Of a DNA stretch of 64,000 bases, positions 25,953-34,754 are shown piece after piece. The stretch lies in NCBI RefSeq assembly GCF_029891575.1, contig NZ_JARZHF010000001.1:310001-374000 (forward strand), read 5' to 3'. The notes under the pieces are model-generated. The model saw only the letters and a list, made by a program, of their open reading frames with translations. It was not told where the DNA came from and ran no database searches. Source of the stretch: Salipaludibacillus daqingensis. GTDB lineage: Bacteria; Bacillota; Bacilli; Bacillales; Salisediminibacteriaceae. A program made the translations under genes and the position numbers. The number at the start of each line of letters is the position of its first letter. The first letter of the stretch is position 1.

Positions 25953-26831
25953 CTATTGGAGGAGCTGAAGAACTCCTTGAGGTAACTGGTTCGCTTGCGC
26001 TAGCATAGCAGTAGCAGACTGATTTAAAATATTATTTCTCGTAAACTCCGTCATTTCCAACGCCATATCCGCATCACGAATACGAGACTCCGCACTCGTT
26101 AAATTCTCATGCGTCACTTGAAGGTTGTTTATCGTATGTTCCATACGATTTTGCAGAGCACCTAGTTGAGAACGTGCGTTAGAGACAGTTTCTATAGCAC
26201 TATCAAAAGATTCTATAGCACTTTCTGCTCCTACTTGATTTGTTACATTTATTACATTTTCACCATCGTTTTCTCCTTCAAAATTATACCCTTCAATTCC
26301 TAACTCTTCTGAACTCATTTTAGGAATTTCAATATTTACTGATTGATTAGCATTCGCACCTATTTGAAAGATTAAATTTAACGGATTGCTTTCTGCATCT
26401 TCATCTTCATTTTCTGCACCAGCTAACAGACTTCTAGTATTAAATTCAGTCTTATCAGCAATACTATCTACTTCTTCAATCAGTTCATTAATTTCTTTTT
26501 GTATTTGCTCGCGATCTTCTTGTGTATTCGTGTCATTTGCTGCTTGAACAGACAGTTCACGCATTCGCTGTAACATGGAATGAACTTCTGTAAGTGCACC
26601 TTCTGCCGTTTGAATTAATGAAATTCCATCCATTGCATTACGTTCAGCTTGTTTTAATCCACGAATTTGTGAACGCATTTTTTCCGAAATAGCTAGTCCT
26701 GCGGCGTCATCTGCAGCACGATTAATCCTAAGGCCAGATGATAACTTCTCCAAGTTTTTCGACGTTGCATTTTGATTTTGATTTAAATTACGATAAGCAT
26801 TTAATGCTTGAATATTATTGTTAATTTTCAT
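25953..26831 (-). CDS. hag: Flagellin
   Basis: Structural protein of the flagellar filament, 292 residues. The conserved D0/D1 N-terminus MKINNNIQALNAYRN and LSSGLRINRAADDAAGLAI and the C-terminus ALEMTEFTRNNILNQSATAMLAQANQLPQGVLQLL, cited here in part, fix the family. The variable D2 portion in the middle is short and acidic (ENEDEDAES, NFEGENDGENV), as often in alkaliphiles. ATG follows AAAGGAG. It lies 17 bases after fliS with no promoter between and is transcribed with it from a sigma-D promoter. No fliD, fliW or csrA is nearby. Confidence 0.96.
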   Translation of the reverse strand: MKINNNIQALNAYRNLNQNQNATSKNLEKLSSGLRINRAADDAAGLAISEKMRSQIRGLKQAERNAMDGISLIQTAEGALTEVHSMLQRMRELSVQAANDTNTQEDREQIQKEINELIEEVDSIADKTEFNTRSLLAGAENEDEDAESNPLNLIFQIGANANQSVNIEIPKMSSEELGIEGYNFEGENDGENVINVTNQVGAESAIESFDSAIETVSNARSQLGALQNRMEHTINNLQVTHENLTSAESRIRDADMALEMTEFTRNNILNQSATAMLAQANQLPQGVLQLLQ

Positions 26832-26848
26832 TTTTTACCACTCCTTTT

Positions 26849-27262
26849 TTATTCGAAGATCGCATTTTTTTCGTAAGCATTTTTTTTCAATTTCACTGTT
26901 TTATTTTCGTGATCTACATTTTTTTTCATTGCTTTAGACCAAGCTGTATATAATGTCTCTATATTCTTTACAACTTCATTAATTATTTCTGGATCTTTAT
27001 GATAATTTGCCTGTACAACTCGATCCGCCAAGTAGTTGTAAAGTGCATCTAGCTGGTCTGCGACAATTCCTGCCTCATAGTTGATTCCCGCACCTAATCG
27101 ATAAAGAATATCATTCGCTTTTTGTAATTTTTCATTAGCCACCATCAGGTCATTTATTTCAATTGCTCGTTTTGCTTCTTCCAAATTATCTAAACAAGCT
27201 TCATATAATAGGGAAGTGATTTCTTGCGGTGTTTTTTTATGTAAAGCTTCATTTGAAATCAA
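26849..27262 (-). CDS. fliS: Flagellar export chaperone FliS
   Basis: Cytoplasmic chaperone that binds flagellin's C-terminus before export. The mainly helical chain of 137 residues contains LLYEACLDNLEEAKRAI and ANEKLQKANDILYRLGAGIN, which fit the FliS four-helix pattern. I chose the TTG at 27262 because GGAGGGG is six bases ahead; an ATG eight codons upstream has no site and would place the GGAGG inside the frame. The C-terminal tail (KKNVDHENKTVKLKKNAYEK) is longer than usual. Directly upstream of hag, a sensible pair. Confidence 0.85.
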   Translation of the reverse strand: MISNEALHKKTPQEITSLLYEACLDNLEEAKRAIEINDLMVANEKLQKANDILYRLGAGINYEAGIVADQLDALYNYLADRVVQANYHKDPEIINEVVKNIETLYTAWSKAMKKNVDHENKTVKLKKNAYEKNAIFE

Positions 27263-27322
27263 TTTTGTCCCCTCCACTAAATCCATGATGATCCAATTTC
27301 ATTCACGTTCTTTCTAATCGTA

Positions 27323-27349
27323 TTATCGGCTTAAATATTGAAATAGTTA
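27323..27349 (-). promoter_or_regulatory. Sigma-D promoter for fliS-hag
   Basis: TAAC (27346-27349) and GCCGATAA (27323-27330) are separated by 15 bases, very close to the sigma-D consensus TAAA-N15-GCCGATAT. It sits 60 bases before the fliS start and overlaps the stop of the ylqH-like gene. Confidence 0.8.
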
Positions 27350-27646
27350 ATAATTTCTTTCGATTTCTTCGATTAATAATAAAATTTCTGCAATAACTGC
27401 ATATAATTGGGGCGGAATGTTCTCCCCTAAGTCCATATCAATTAAATTCTCTAATAACATTTGATCTTCTTCCATATGAATATGATTTTCCTTCGCTAAC
27501 TCCATGATCCTTTCTGCAATATAACCTTTTCCAGACGCAATAACTTTAGGATCTTCTCCTTCTTCATCATTGTAGCGAATGACTGCAGCAGAAGGACCAT
27601 TTATTTTTCGCCGATTAACGTGGTTGAAGTGTTTAGATATCATCAT
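27347..27646 (-). CDS. ylqH: FlhB C-terminal-domain homologue (YlqH-like)
   Basis: A 99-residue protein like the cytoplasmic domain of FlhB/EscU-type export switches: AAVIRYNDEEGEDPKVIASGKGYIAERI resembles the post-NPTH part of FlhB, and the C-terminus IPPQLYAVIAEILLLIEEIE is conserved in family members. It lacks membrane helices and has NGPSAA where FlhB has the self-cleaving NPTH. Start overlaps the ylqG-like stop (ATGA). In B. subtilis ylqG-ylqH lie by rnhB; here they precede fliS-hag. Its role in export is not established. Confidence 0.82.
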   Translation of the reverse strand: MMISKHFNHVNRRKINGPSAAVIRYNDEEGEDPKVIASGKGYIAERIMELAKENHIHMEEDQMLLENLIDMDLGENIPPQLYAVIAEILLLIEEIERNY

Positions 27647-30036
27647 ATTTTATAATCAAACCCTTCCTCTGTCATAATCGGTAAAACTGCTAGTTTTTCA
27701 TCTTCTCGTTTTGTATTCATGTCAGGAGTAGGATTATTCTCTTCCACAGTCATAGGAGAAATCTTTAGCTTATTTACCTGATATCCCACTTCTTTTAATT
27801 GATCAATATATTTTTGACCTAAAGGCTCAACACTTTCTGCAAATCCTTCTGTATCATTTTTTAAGGTAACATTCAGTGAGCGTTCTGTTACGTTCAATGA
27901 AATTCCAAGTGGTCCGAGACTTTTCGTGTCGATATGAAAATAGAGATTACAATTTTCCCAATCTAAGGACTCTTGTTCGTTTCTAGAATTAATATATACT
28001 TGAAGGTTTTCCGACTCTCCTTTGATCATTAACGGAAGTTGAAACAAGTGCATTTGATTTTGTTGCGTATCGTTTCGATTTAGAAGCTGGCTTCCCGATA
28101 AACTTTGCAACGTCTGTTGCGCTTGCTGTTGTTGTCCTCTTGCACTTTCCTCTTCTCCCCGAGCTATATTCATTAAAATGGTTTTTAAGTTCCTTTGCTG
28201 AGCTTCTGTAGGGATTCCCTTTCCTGCTGCAAAAATTTGGGCAAGTTCCGCTTCACGATTCAATCCCATCCCTCTAATTCCTTCAAATATTTGCCGAGAT
28301 GACCCATCATGATTTAGAAATGTACGTGTCGTTTGCTCCATTTGCTGAGATAAACGATGTACTTGTGCTTTCGGTTCGTTCCATTGTTTCTCTTCAGATA
28401 TCATATGCTGGACTCTCTGATTAGAAGGTTGAAACTTTATTTGATCCATTGTTTGTTGGACTTGACGAACAATTTGTCTTGCATCTGAGTGTTTCCCTTG
28501 AACTAGTAGTCTTTTTGCATCAGCAAGTTTACTACTTGCACCAAGCAATGTTCTTTCTGTTTTCATGTCGGCAAACAACATAAAATCACTCTTCATAATC
28601 GCTCGATCCATCTGTTTTATGACATTTTCAAGCATCGGTTTTGTTTGCTGAACGGCATTTTGTCTAAATTGCTGGATCATCGTTTCTATTCGATGGAGCT
28701 GTTTAGCTGTATCTCTCTGGAATACTTTAAACTCATCCGTTGCCTGCGCTAAACGTTCTGTTACTTCTGTAATTAAAATGCTTTTTGAAGATAAGCCTGA
28801 TGCTTGAATGATTTCATTTCTAACGTATTCTTGCATTTCTATTCTTGACTGTGAAATATCCTGAGAAGTCGAATTTGGCATCATTTGTTGAACTTGATTC
28901 AACGCATCTTGCACAGTTTGACGAGCTTTTAGCTCTCTGCCTGAGTCTAGTTCGGTTAAAGCTTTCGTCAAAGAGCGTTCCAATGATTCTGCTATAGGTC
29001 GAGAAAGCTGCTGATCCATTTCATTTCGAACTGTTTCTATTGCCGCAGTAAGATTCGGTTGATTTTGAATCATCGTTGACCAATTTTGAACGCTGGAACT
29101 GCTGCTAGATGAAACGGTAGGTTGAGATGTTGCTAATAAATTTCCCGTCTGCGTGATGCTTTGACTAAGTTGTTGCGCCAGTTGTTCCATTCTTCCAGCA
29201 GCTGTTTCTCGACCCGACTGGGCTTGTAATTGAATCATTTCTCTTAAAGCTTGATTCACAGTTTGTCTCATCGCACTATCACCATTTCGTTGAACAACTT
29301 GTTGTAATTGCTCAATCGACTGTCTCACATTATTTCCTGTTTGAAGTGCTGTTCTCACTTGGTCTACTGCGCGAAGGATTGCTTCTCGAGAATTTGAACT
29401 AGCAGCATGCTGAGAAGATGACACGATATGTGAACGATCTGACCTTGAGCTGCCGGTAATTCTTCTAACTTGATCGGATACTTTATTACCATGCAACGCC
29501 TCATGAACGGCTCGAATTTGATTACCACTAGGCTCTAGCCGTTTTTGTGCCATCACATCAATCGTTTGCATCCTTTGTCTTTCTGTCCCTCGATCAGATT
29601 GTAAATATCGATTCAAATCATTAACCGTTTCTCTAGTTAAAGGAACTCCACGGTCCATCATTCTCTGTGTTGCTTGACGTAACTCACCGCTCGGCTGACG
29701 TATCCCCATGTCCCTTAGTACACGATCCGCTGACTGAGTTTCTCTCCCTGCAGAACTTCCACTCTCTCTTTGTTGTCCTTGCTGAGACTCTCCCCTTATT
29801 TCGCGTACACGCACTCCATCACTTGACCTTTCTTGCACTTGTATATTTACTCGGTCTCGCTCTGGAACTTTCCCTTCAAATTTAGCTTTTACTTCTTGTC
29901 CACGAATCGAAATAATTGCTTCTCTATCTGAGACACGCGATTCGATTCGCGCTCTATATACTTCGCCCTCTCTCATTTGGATGGGGCGTTCATTCGTTTT
30001 TGATTGAACATTTACTTGTTGTCCTTGAATTTCCAT
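27643..30036 (-). CDS. Large Gln-rich flagellar-associated protein (YlqG-like, hook-length-type)
   Basis: A 797-residue soluble protein. The N-terminal 80 residues form strands (EGEVYRARIESRVSDREAIISIRGQEVKAKFEG), then a very long Gln/Arg/Ser-rich low-complexity and coiled-coil region, then a folded C-terminal domain of about 130 residues (HLFQLPLMIKGESENLQVYI, then LGPLGISLNVTERSLNVTLK) resembling the FliK/YlqG C-terminal domain. ATG at 30036 follows GGGAGGAG by nine bases. Coupled to the YlqH-like gene by a four-base overlap. A hook-length-like or export role is inferred from the pairing with a FlhB-like protein. Confidence 0.72.
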   Translation of the reverse strand: MEIQGQQVNVQSKTNERPIQMREGEVYRARIESRVSDREAIISIRGQEVKAKFEGKVPERDRVNIQVQERSSDGVRVREIRGESQQGQQRESGSSAGRETQSADRVLRDMGIRQPSGELRQATQRMMDRGVPLTRETVNDLNRYLQSDRGTERQRMQTIDVMAQKRLEPSGNQIRAVHEALHGNKVSDQVRRITGSSRSDRSHIVSSSQHAASSNSREAILRAVDQVRTALQTGNNVRQSIEQLQQVVQRNGDSAMRQTVNQALREMIQLQAQSGRETAAGRMEQLAQQLSQSITQTGNLLATSQPTVSSSSSSSVQNWSTMIQNQPNLTAAIETVRNEMDQQLSRPIAESLERSLTKALTELDSGRELKARQTVQDALNQVQQMMPNSTSQDISQSRIEMQEYVRNEIIQASGLSSKSILITEVTERLAQATDEFKVFQRDTAKQLHRIETMIQQFRQNAVQQTKPMLENVIKQMDRAIMKSDFMLFADMKTERTLLGASSKLADAKRLLVQGKHSDARQIVRQVQQTMDQIKFQPSNQRVQHMISEEKQWNEPKAQVHRLSQQMEQTTRTFLNHDGSSRQIFEGIRGMGLNREAELAQIFAAGKGIPTEAQQRNLKTILMNIARGEEESARGQQQQAQQTLQSLSGSQLLNRNDTQQNQMHLFQLPLMIKGESENLQVYINSRNEQESLDWENCNLYFHIDTKSLGPLGISLNVTERSLNVTLKNDTEGFAESVEPLGQKYIDQLKEVGYQVNKLKISPMTVEENNPTPDMNTKREDEKLAVLPIMTEEGFDYKI

Positions 30037-30074
30037 GGGTAATATCTCCTCCCATATTATTGCTCTCACCTACT

Positions 30075-30102
30075 GTATCGGTTTATATAGCTTAAATGTT
30101 GA
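30075..30102 (-). promoter_or_regulatory. Candidate sigma-D promoter for the ylqG-like gene
   Basis: ACCGATAC (30075-30082) resembles the sigma-D -10 element; TCAA lies 16 bases upstream, one base off the ideal spacing and with one mismatch. Confidence 0.45.
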
Positions 30103-30141
30103 GGGTAAACTACGTGAAAACAATCGGATATTTTTCTCACC

Positions 30142-30182
30142 AAAAAAGAGTAGCTTTGAGCTTTAAACTCTGAGTCTACTCT
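30142..30182 (-). terminator. Terminator of the DNA polymerase IV gene
   Basis: AGAGTAG and CTACTCT pair across an internal loop and are followed by TTTTTT on the minus strand. The left arm contains the stop codon. Confidence 0.7.
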
Positions 30183-31444
30183 TCATCAAACAAACCGTCT
30201 CTCAAAAAATCCTTCTCTAGACTTGTTCCTCTTATTTTTTTATCTCTCAATTGATCACTTCGATCAGACTCTCTCAGTTGAGTCCCTTTTAGTAAAATAT
30301 TTTCTCCATATTTATTTCTCAAATCATCCACAATTCCACTGAGACGATAGTCTTTTGTATCCTTTTCATAAGAAAATAAATCTAGTTGCTTGTATGCTTG
30401 TCCTTTCTCAACTAAATCCATTCCTGTTACACCAAGAAGACGAACTGGATCTCCGTTCCAATATTTTTCCCAAAGTCTCCAGCTAGCTTTGAATATATCA
30501 TCGTGGGTATGAATTGGATGATTTAATTTACTCGAGCGAGTAATTGTCTTTCTGTCATGGTAGCGAATCGTAAGTTGAATATTCCCTGCATAAACATCTT
30601 TTCTGCGTAACCTTCTCCCTACGGAGTCACTCAAATTCATCAGGACTTTTTTCACGAGCTCAGGTCTTATCGTATCTTCAGGTAATGTTGTGGAATTCCC
30701 AATACTTTTGAATTCATTCACTGCATCTGGATCAACAATTCTTAAATCAATCCCATTTGCTCTTTCGTGAATTCTCAGACCACTTACGCCTAATTTTCGA
30801 TGCAAAAGATCTTTTGATGCAGTTGCTACATCACCAATTGTATAAATTCCTATTTTTTCGAGTTTTTCAGCTGTTTTTCCTCCGATTCCATGCATTTCAA
30901 TACACTTCATTGGCCATAATAGTTGTTCAATTTCTCTTTTTCTTAATACTGTTATTCCCATTGGTTTTTTCATATCACTAGCCATTTTAGCTAAAAACTT
31001 ATTAGGTGCAATTCCAATGCTAGATGGTAAATTCAACTCTTTTTTCAATCGATTTTGAATGTGTGTGGCTAACTGGACTGCTTGAAAATCTCCTTTTGCA
31101 TCAGTAACATCCATATACCCTTCGTCAATAGATACAGGCTCAACAAGAGGGGTGTATTCATATAATAATTGAAACATTTGCGTTGATGCTAAACGGTAAC
31201 GATCAAAATTTGGTGGGCGCACTAACAATTCAGGACAAAGTTTCTTCGCCTCCCACAAGGGCATTGGTGGTTTAACTCCTCTTGCTCTTGCTTCATAACT
31301 TGCCGTTACAACTATTCCTCTTCGTTCTTTTGCATTGCCCGCAATAGCAAGTGGTTTTCCGAGCAACTCTGGCTCATATGCAGCCTCAACGGAAGCATAG
31401 AAGCTATTCATATCAACATGAAAAATGATTCGTGCGTTTCCCAC
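30176..31444 (-). CDS. polY1: DNA polymerase IV, Y family (PolY1/YqjH)
   Basis: Error-prone translesion polymerase, about 422 residues. Catalytic carboxylates are in FHVDMNSFYASVE (residues about 8-20) and SIDEGYMD; the sugar-selecting Tyr is in SFYASVE. The helix-hairpin-helix IEMHGIGGKTAEKLEKIG and the little-finger domain follow, and the C-terminal KQLDLFSY is the clamp-binding motif. GTG at 31444 follows AAGGGTGT by six bases; a longer TTG reading has no site. Location near yqjE matches B. subtilis yqjH. Confidence 0.92.
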   Translation of the reverse strand: MGNARIIFHVDMNSFYASVEAAYEPELLGKPLAIAGNAKERRGIVVTASYEARARGVKPPMPLWEAKKLCPELLVRPPNFDRYRLASTQMFQLLYEYTPLVEPVSIDEGYMDVTDAKGDFQAVQLATHIQNRLKKELNLPSSIGIAPNKFLAKMASDMKKPMGITVLRKREIEQLLWPMKCIEMHGIGGKTAEKLEKIGIYTIGDVATASKDLLHRKLGVSGLRIHERANGIDLRIVDPDAVNEFKSIGNSTTLPEDTIRPELVKKVLMNLSDSVGRRLRRKDVYAGNIQLTIRYHDRKTITRSSKLNHPIHTHDDIFKASWRLWEKYWNGDPVRLLGVTGMDLVEKGQAYKQLDLFSYEKDTKDYRLSGIVDDLRNKYGENILLKGTQLRESDRSDQLRDKKIRGTSLEKDFLRDGLFDEE

Positions 31445-31701
31445 AATATGACACCCTTTTCGCAACCTTTTCTTTCATCATGACTGTTTTGAGTATGAAA
31501 ATCAATCTTCATCCCTTGATAATAATTAGAACGGCCTTTTATAATAAGTTATTTGACTTTTTATAAAAAATATTTTTAACATTCACGGTATCGCTGTGAA
31601 AATTTGTTAGAATTTTTGACAATTTTTTGATGTTGATATTAACAAAATATTAGCTAAATATGGTATGATATGAATTAATTAAATAGAAAGGTGGTCAAAA
31701 A

Positions 31702-31899
31702 ATGTCACAATTTGTTCATGAACAATCACACCACCATTGTATTTTATTCTTAGTAGTAGAGATTTTGACTGCCCATGCAAAAAACGAATGGCCTTCACCA
31801 ACGATTAAACAACTTTCAAATATAACTGGTTATTCAGAAGAAAGTATTCTTGAATCCATGGAATTTGGTACATCAGAACCTGAATTCCTGCTTCAATAA
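31702..31899 (+). CDS. Small protein of unknown function with helix-turn-helix-like C-terminal half
   Basis: A 65-residue soluble protein with two sequential His (SHHHC) at the start and a segment (TIKQLSNITGYSEESILESME) that reads like a small helix-turn-helix. AAGGTGG precedes the ATG. The last six codons and the stop fold with downstream bases into a strong terminator, so the gene's C-terminus is constrained by RNA structure. Function not known. Confidence 0.65.
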   Translation: MSQFVHEQSHHHCILFLVVEILTAHAKNEWPSPTIKQLSNITGYSEESILESMEFGTSEPEFLLQ

Positions 31900-31921
31900 G
31901 CAGGAATTCAGGCTCTTTTTT
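31879..31921 (+). terminator. Terminator overlapping the end of the 65-residue gene
   Basis: A 15-base perfect stem (CCTGAATTCCTGCTT with AAGCAGGAATTCAGG, loop CAAT) followed by CTCTTTTTTG. Confidence 0.9.
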
Positions 31922-31951
31922 GTTTTAACCATTACTAAATCATAAAGTAGA

Positions 31952-31978
31952 AACCCCTTACCTTTGGAAGGTAAGGGG
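31952..31978 (-). terminator. Terminator of the tripeptidase gene
   Basis: CCCCTTACCTT pairs with AAGGTAAGGGG around a tiny loop, followed by TTTC on the minus strand. Confidence 0.75.
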
Positions 31979-31991
31979 GATATCATCATTT

Positions 31992-33116
31992 TTATTTTGA
32001 CTTAGCAACTCTTTCTATGATTGCAACAACTAGTTCCGTTGTTTTAACCAATTCTTCCACAGGAATTTTTTCGTTTGTTGTATGAATTTCCTCATATCCC
32101 ACACCTAAATTAATACTAGGGATACCATGTCCAGCAATAATATTTGCATCACTACCTCCACCAGATCGTTTTAATGTAGGTGGTCTTCCAATCGACTCCA
32201 CTGCGTCTTTTGCTATTTTAACAAGGTGGTCTCCTTCTTGATGTTTAAACCCTGGATAAGCGACTTGAATATCAACATCGACTGAACCACCCATTTCAGC
32301 TGCTGCTGATTCAAATGCATCTGTCATTGCTTTCGTTTGAGCTTCCATTTTTTCCGCAACGAGTGAACGGGCCTCTGCTAATATATCTACACGGTCACAA
32401 ACAATATTCGTTTGGCTTCCTCCTTCAAAACGTCCAATGTTAGCTGTCGTTTCATCATCAATTCTGCCTAAAGGCATTTTTGAAATCGCTTTGGAAGCGA
32501 TTGTTATCGCCGACACCCCTTTTTCGGGAGCAACACCAGCATGTGCCGTTTTACCATAGACCGTTGCCTTTACTTTAGATTGATGAGGAGCAGCAACAAT
32601 AATATTCCCTACTTTACCATCACTATCTAGTGCGAATCCGTATTTAGCGATCACTTTTGTTGCATCCAGTGCTTTCGCTCCGACGAGTCCAGATTCTTCT
32701 CCTACAGTAATGATAAATTGAATCGTCCCGTGGGTAATGTTGTTTTCTTTTAACGTTCGAACCGTTTCCAACATCGCTGCCAATCCAGCCTTATCATCTG
32801 CACCAAGGATGGTTGAACCATCTGTTTTTATGTAGCCATCTTCAAAAATAGGTTCGATCCCTTTTCCAGGTACAACTGTATCCATATGAGACGTGAAATA
32901 AATGACGTCTGTTTCTTTTGATGAACCTTCCAATGTACAAATAAGATTTCCTGCCCCATGACCCGTGACAGACGTTGAGTCATCTTCTATCACTTTCACA
33001 CCTAAGTTTTCAAATTTTCCCGTTAATACATTTGCAATTGTACGTTCGTAACGAGTTTCCGAATCAACTTTCACTAGTTCGATAAACTCATCTATTAATC
33101 GTTGTTTGTTAATCAT
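31992..33116 (-). CDS. yqjE: M20/peptidase T-like metallopeptidase (YqjE)
   Basis: Zinc aminopeptidase of 374 residues, related to tripeptidase T. Metal and catalytic residues are visible: TSHMDTV (His and Asp ligand), GADDKAG (bridging Asp), GEESGLVGA (catalytic Glu and ligand Glu), ALDSDG (Asp) and, at the C-terminus, EEIHTTNE (His). The dimer domain HAGVAPEKG is present. ATG follows GGAGG. It lies 89 bases after the carboxylase gene and has its own terminator. Confidence 0.9.
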   Translation of the reverse strand: MINKQRLIDEFIELVKVDSETRYERTIANVLTGKFENLGVKVIEDDSTSVTGHGAGNLICTLEGSSKETDVIYFTSHMDTVVPGKGIEPIFEDGYIKTDGSTILGADDKAGLAAMLETVRTLKENNITHGTIQFIITVGEESGLVGAKALDATKVIAKYGFALDSDGKVGNIIVAAPHQSKVKATVYGKTAHAGVAPEKGVSAITIASKAISKMPLGRIDDETTANIGRFEGGSQTNIVCDRVDILAEARSLVAEKMEAQTKAMTDAFESAAAEMGGSVDVDIQVAYPGFKHQEGDHLVKIAKDAVESIGRPPTLKRSGGGSDANIIAGHGIPSINLGVGYEEIHTTNEKIPVEELVKTTELVVAIIERVAKSK

Positions 33117-33204
33117 ATCATTATTTCCTCCATTGCAATTTAGTCATCGTCATTGTAGCAAACATTCTTAGCTTATCCTAGGAATAGTTCACTCATTTAC
33201 AACA

Positions 33205-34752
33205 TTACAATGGTATGTTTCCATGTTTTTTTGCTGGCCGATTCTCTTCTTTTTTAGACAGCATCCGAAGGCTTTGTATCAACTTTATTCTTGTTTCTCT
33301 AGGATCGATCACATCGTCTACCATCCCGTTTGCTGCAGCAATATAAGGGTTCGCAAATTTATTTCGATACAGTTCAATTTTTTCCTGTCTAATTTTTTCT
33401 GGCTCATCACTCTCATTAATTTCTCTAGCAAAAATTACGTTTGCCGCTCCATGAGGTCCCATGACAGCTATCTCTGCATTAGGCCAAGCAAACACTAGGT
33501 CTGCTCCTATCGCCTTGCTATTTAGAGCAACGTAAGCTCCACCGTATGCTTTTCTTGTAATAACAGTAATTTTTGGAACAGTTGCTTCGGAGTATGCGTA
33601 CAAGATTTTCGCCCCATGACGAATAATTCCTCCATGTTCCTGCTGAACACCTGGTAAAAATCCTGTGACATCTTCAAATGTAATAATAGGTATATTAAAC
33701 CCATCACAAAAACGAATAAATCGAGATATTTTATCCGATGAATTAATATCTAGACCACCAGCCATCACTTTCGGTTGATTAGCTATAATTCCAATAGAAT
33801 TGCCGCCAATTCTTGCAAAACCGACCACTGCATTTTTAGCAAACTGTTTGTGCACTTCCATAAAACTACCCATATCAGCTATTTGATTAATTACTTTTCT
33901 AACATCATAAGGTTTGCTTGGATCGATCGGTACATGATCTAGTAAATCATAGAGAAAATCATCACTTTCTTCTTTAGGTAATTTGGGTGGTTTCTCTTCT
34001 TGGTGCTGCGGTAAAAATCCAAGCAATTTTCGCACTTCACCTAATACTTCTTCTTCCGTTTCACAAGAAAAGTGTGCGTTTCCACTTTTTGTACTATGAA
34101 TATACGCTCCACCTAACTCCTCTGAAGTAATGGATTCCCCAGTGACGGTTTCAATCACTTTTGGTCCTGTTATAAACATTTGACTCGTTTTTTCCACCAT
34201 AAACACAAAGTCAGTAATAGCCGGGGAATAAACTGCTCCTCCAGCACACGGACCCATAATCACAGATATTTGAGGAATGACTCCAGAATATATCGCATTT
34301 CGGTAGAAAACGTGACCATAACCATCAAGAGACAAAACCCCCTCTTGAATTCTCGCACCTCCCGAATCATTCAATCCTATAAAAGGCGCTTTGTTTTTTA
34401 CCGCTAAGTCCATCGCTTGAGCAATTTTTTTGGCATGCATCTCTCCCAAAGCACCACCATAAACAGTAAAATCTTGTGCAAATAGAAAAATTGTCCTTCC
34501 ATTCACTTCCCCGTAACCAGTCACAACACCTTCGCCTGGTGCTGAGCCTTTTTCCATACCTGGTTCATCAAAACGGTGTTCCATAAATGCATGAAGCTCA
34601 ACAAACGTGCCTTCATCAAGCAAAATGTCGATTCGCTCTCTAGCTGTTAATTTGCCTTTATCATGTTGTTTATCTATTCGACGTTCCCCACCCCCCATCT
34701 CAATTTTTCTGCGGCGGTCGTAAAGTTCATTGATTTTATCGTACATATCCAT
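33205..34752 (-). CDS. yqjD: Acyl-CoA carboxylase carboxyltransferase subunit (propionyl-CoA type, YqjD)
   Basis: Biotin-dependent carboxyltransferase of 515 residues that transfers CO2 from biotin to propionyl-CoA or related acyl-CoA (or the reverse in decarboxylases). The chain has the twin crotonase-like halves: TARERIDILLDEGTF and GGARIQEGVLSL in the first and GFLPGVQQEHGGIIRHGAK and GGAYVALNSK in the second. ATG follows GGAGGCC. It follows the mutase and mutase-epimerase genes directly (three bases), making a propionate/methylmalonyl unit. No biotin carboxylase or carrier gene is in view, so it must use a partner encoded elsewhere. Confidence 0.9.
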   Translation of the reverse strand: MDMYDKINELYDRRRKIEMGGGERRIDKQHDKGKLTARERIDILLDEGTFVELHAFMEHRFDEPGMEKGSAPGEGVVTGYGEVNGRTIFLFAQDFTVYGGALGEMHAKKIAQAMDLAVKNKAPFIGLNDSGGARIQEGVLSLDGYGHVFYRNAIYSGVIPQISVIMGPCAGGAVYSPAITDFVFMVEKTSQMFITGPKVIETVTGESITSEELGGAYIHSTKSGNAHFSCETEEEVLGEVRKLLGFLPQHQEEKPPKLPKEESDDFLYDLLDHVPIDPSKPYDVRKVINQIADMGSFMEVHKQFAKNAVVGFARIGGNSIGIIANQPKVMAGGLDINSSDKISRFIRFCDGFNIPIITFEDVTGFLPGVQQEHGGIIRHGAKILYAYSEATVPKITVITRKAYGGAYVALNSKAIGADLVFAWPNAEIAVMGPHGAANVIFAREINESDEPEKIRQEKIELYRNKFANPYIAAANGMVDDVIDPRETRIKLIQSLRMLSKKEENRPAKKHGNIPL

Positions 34753-34754
34753 TG

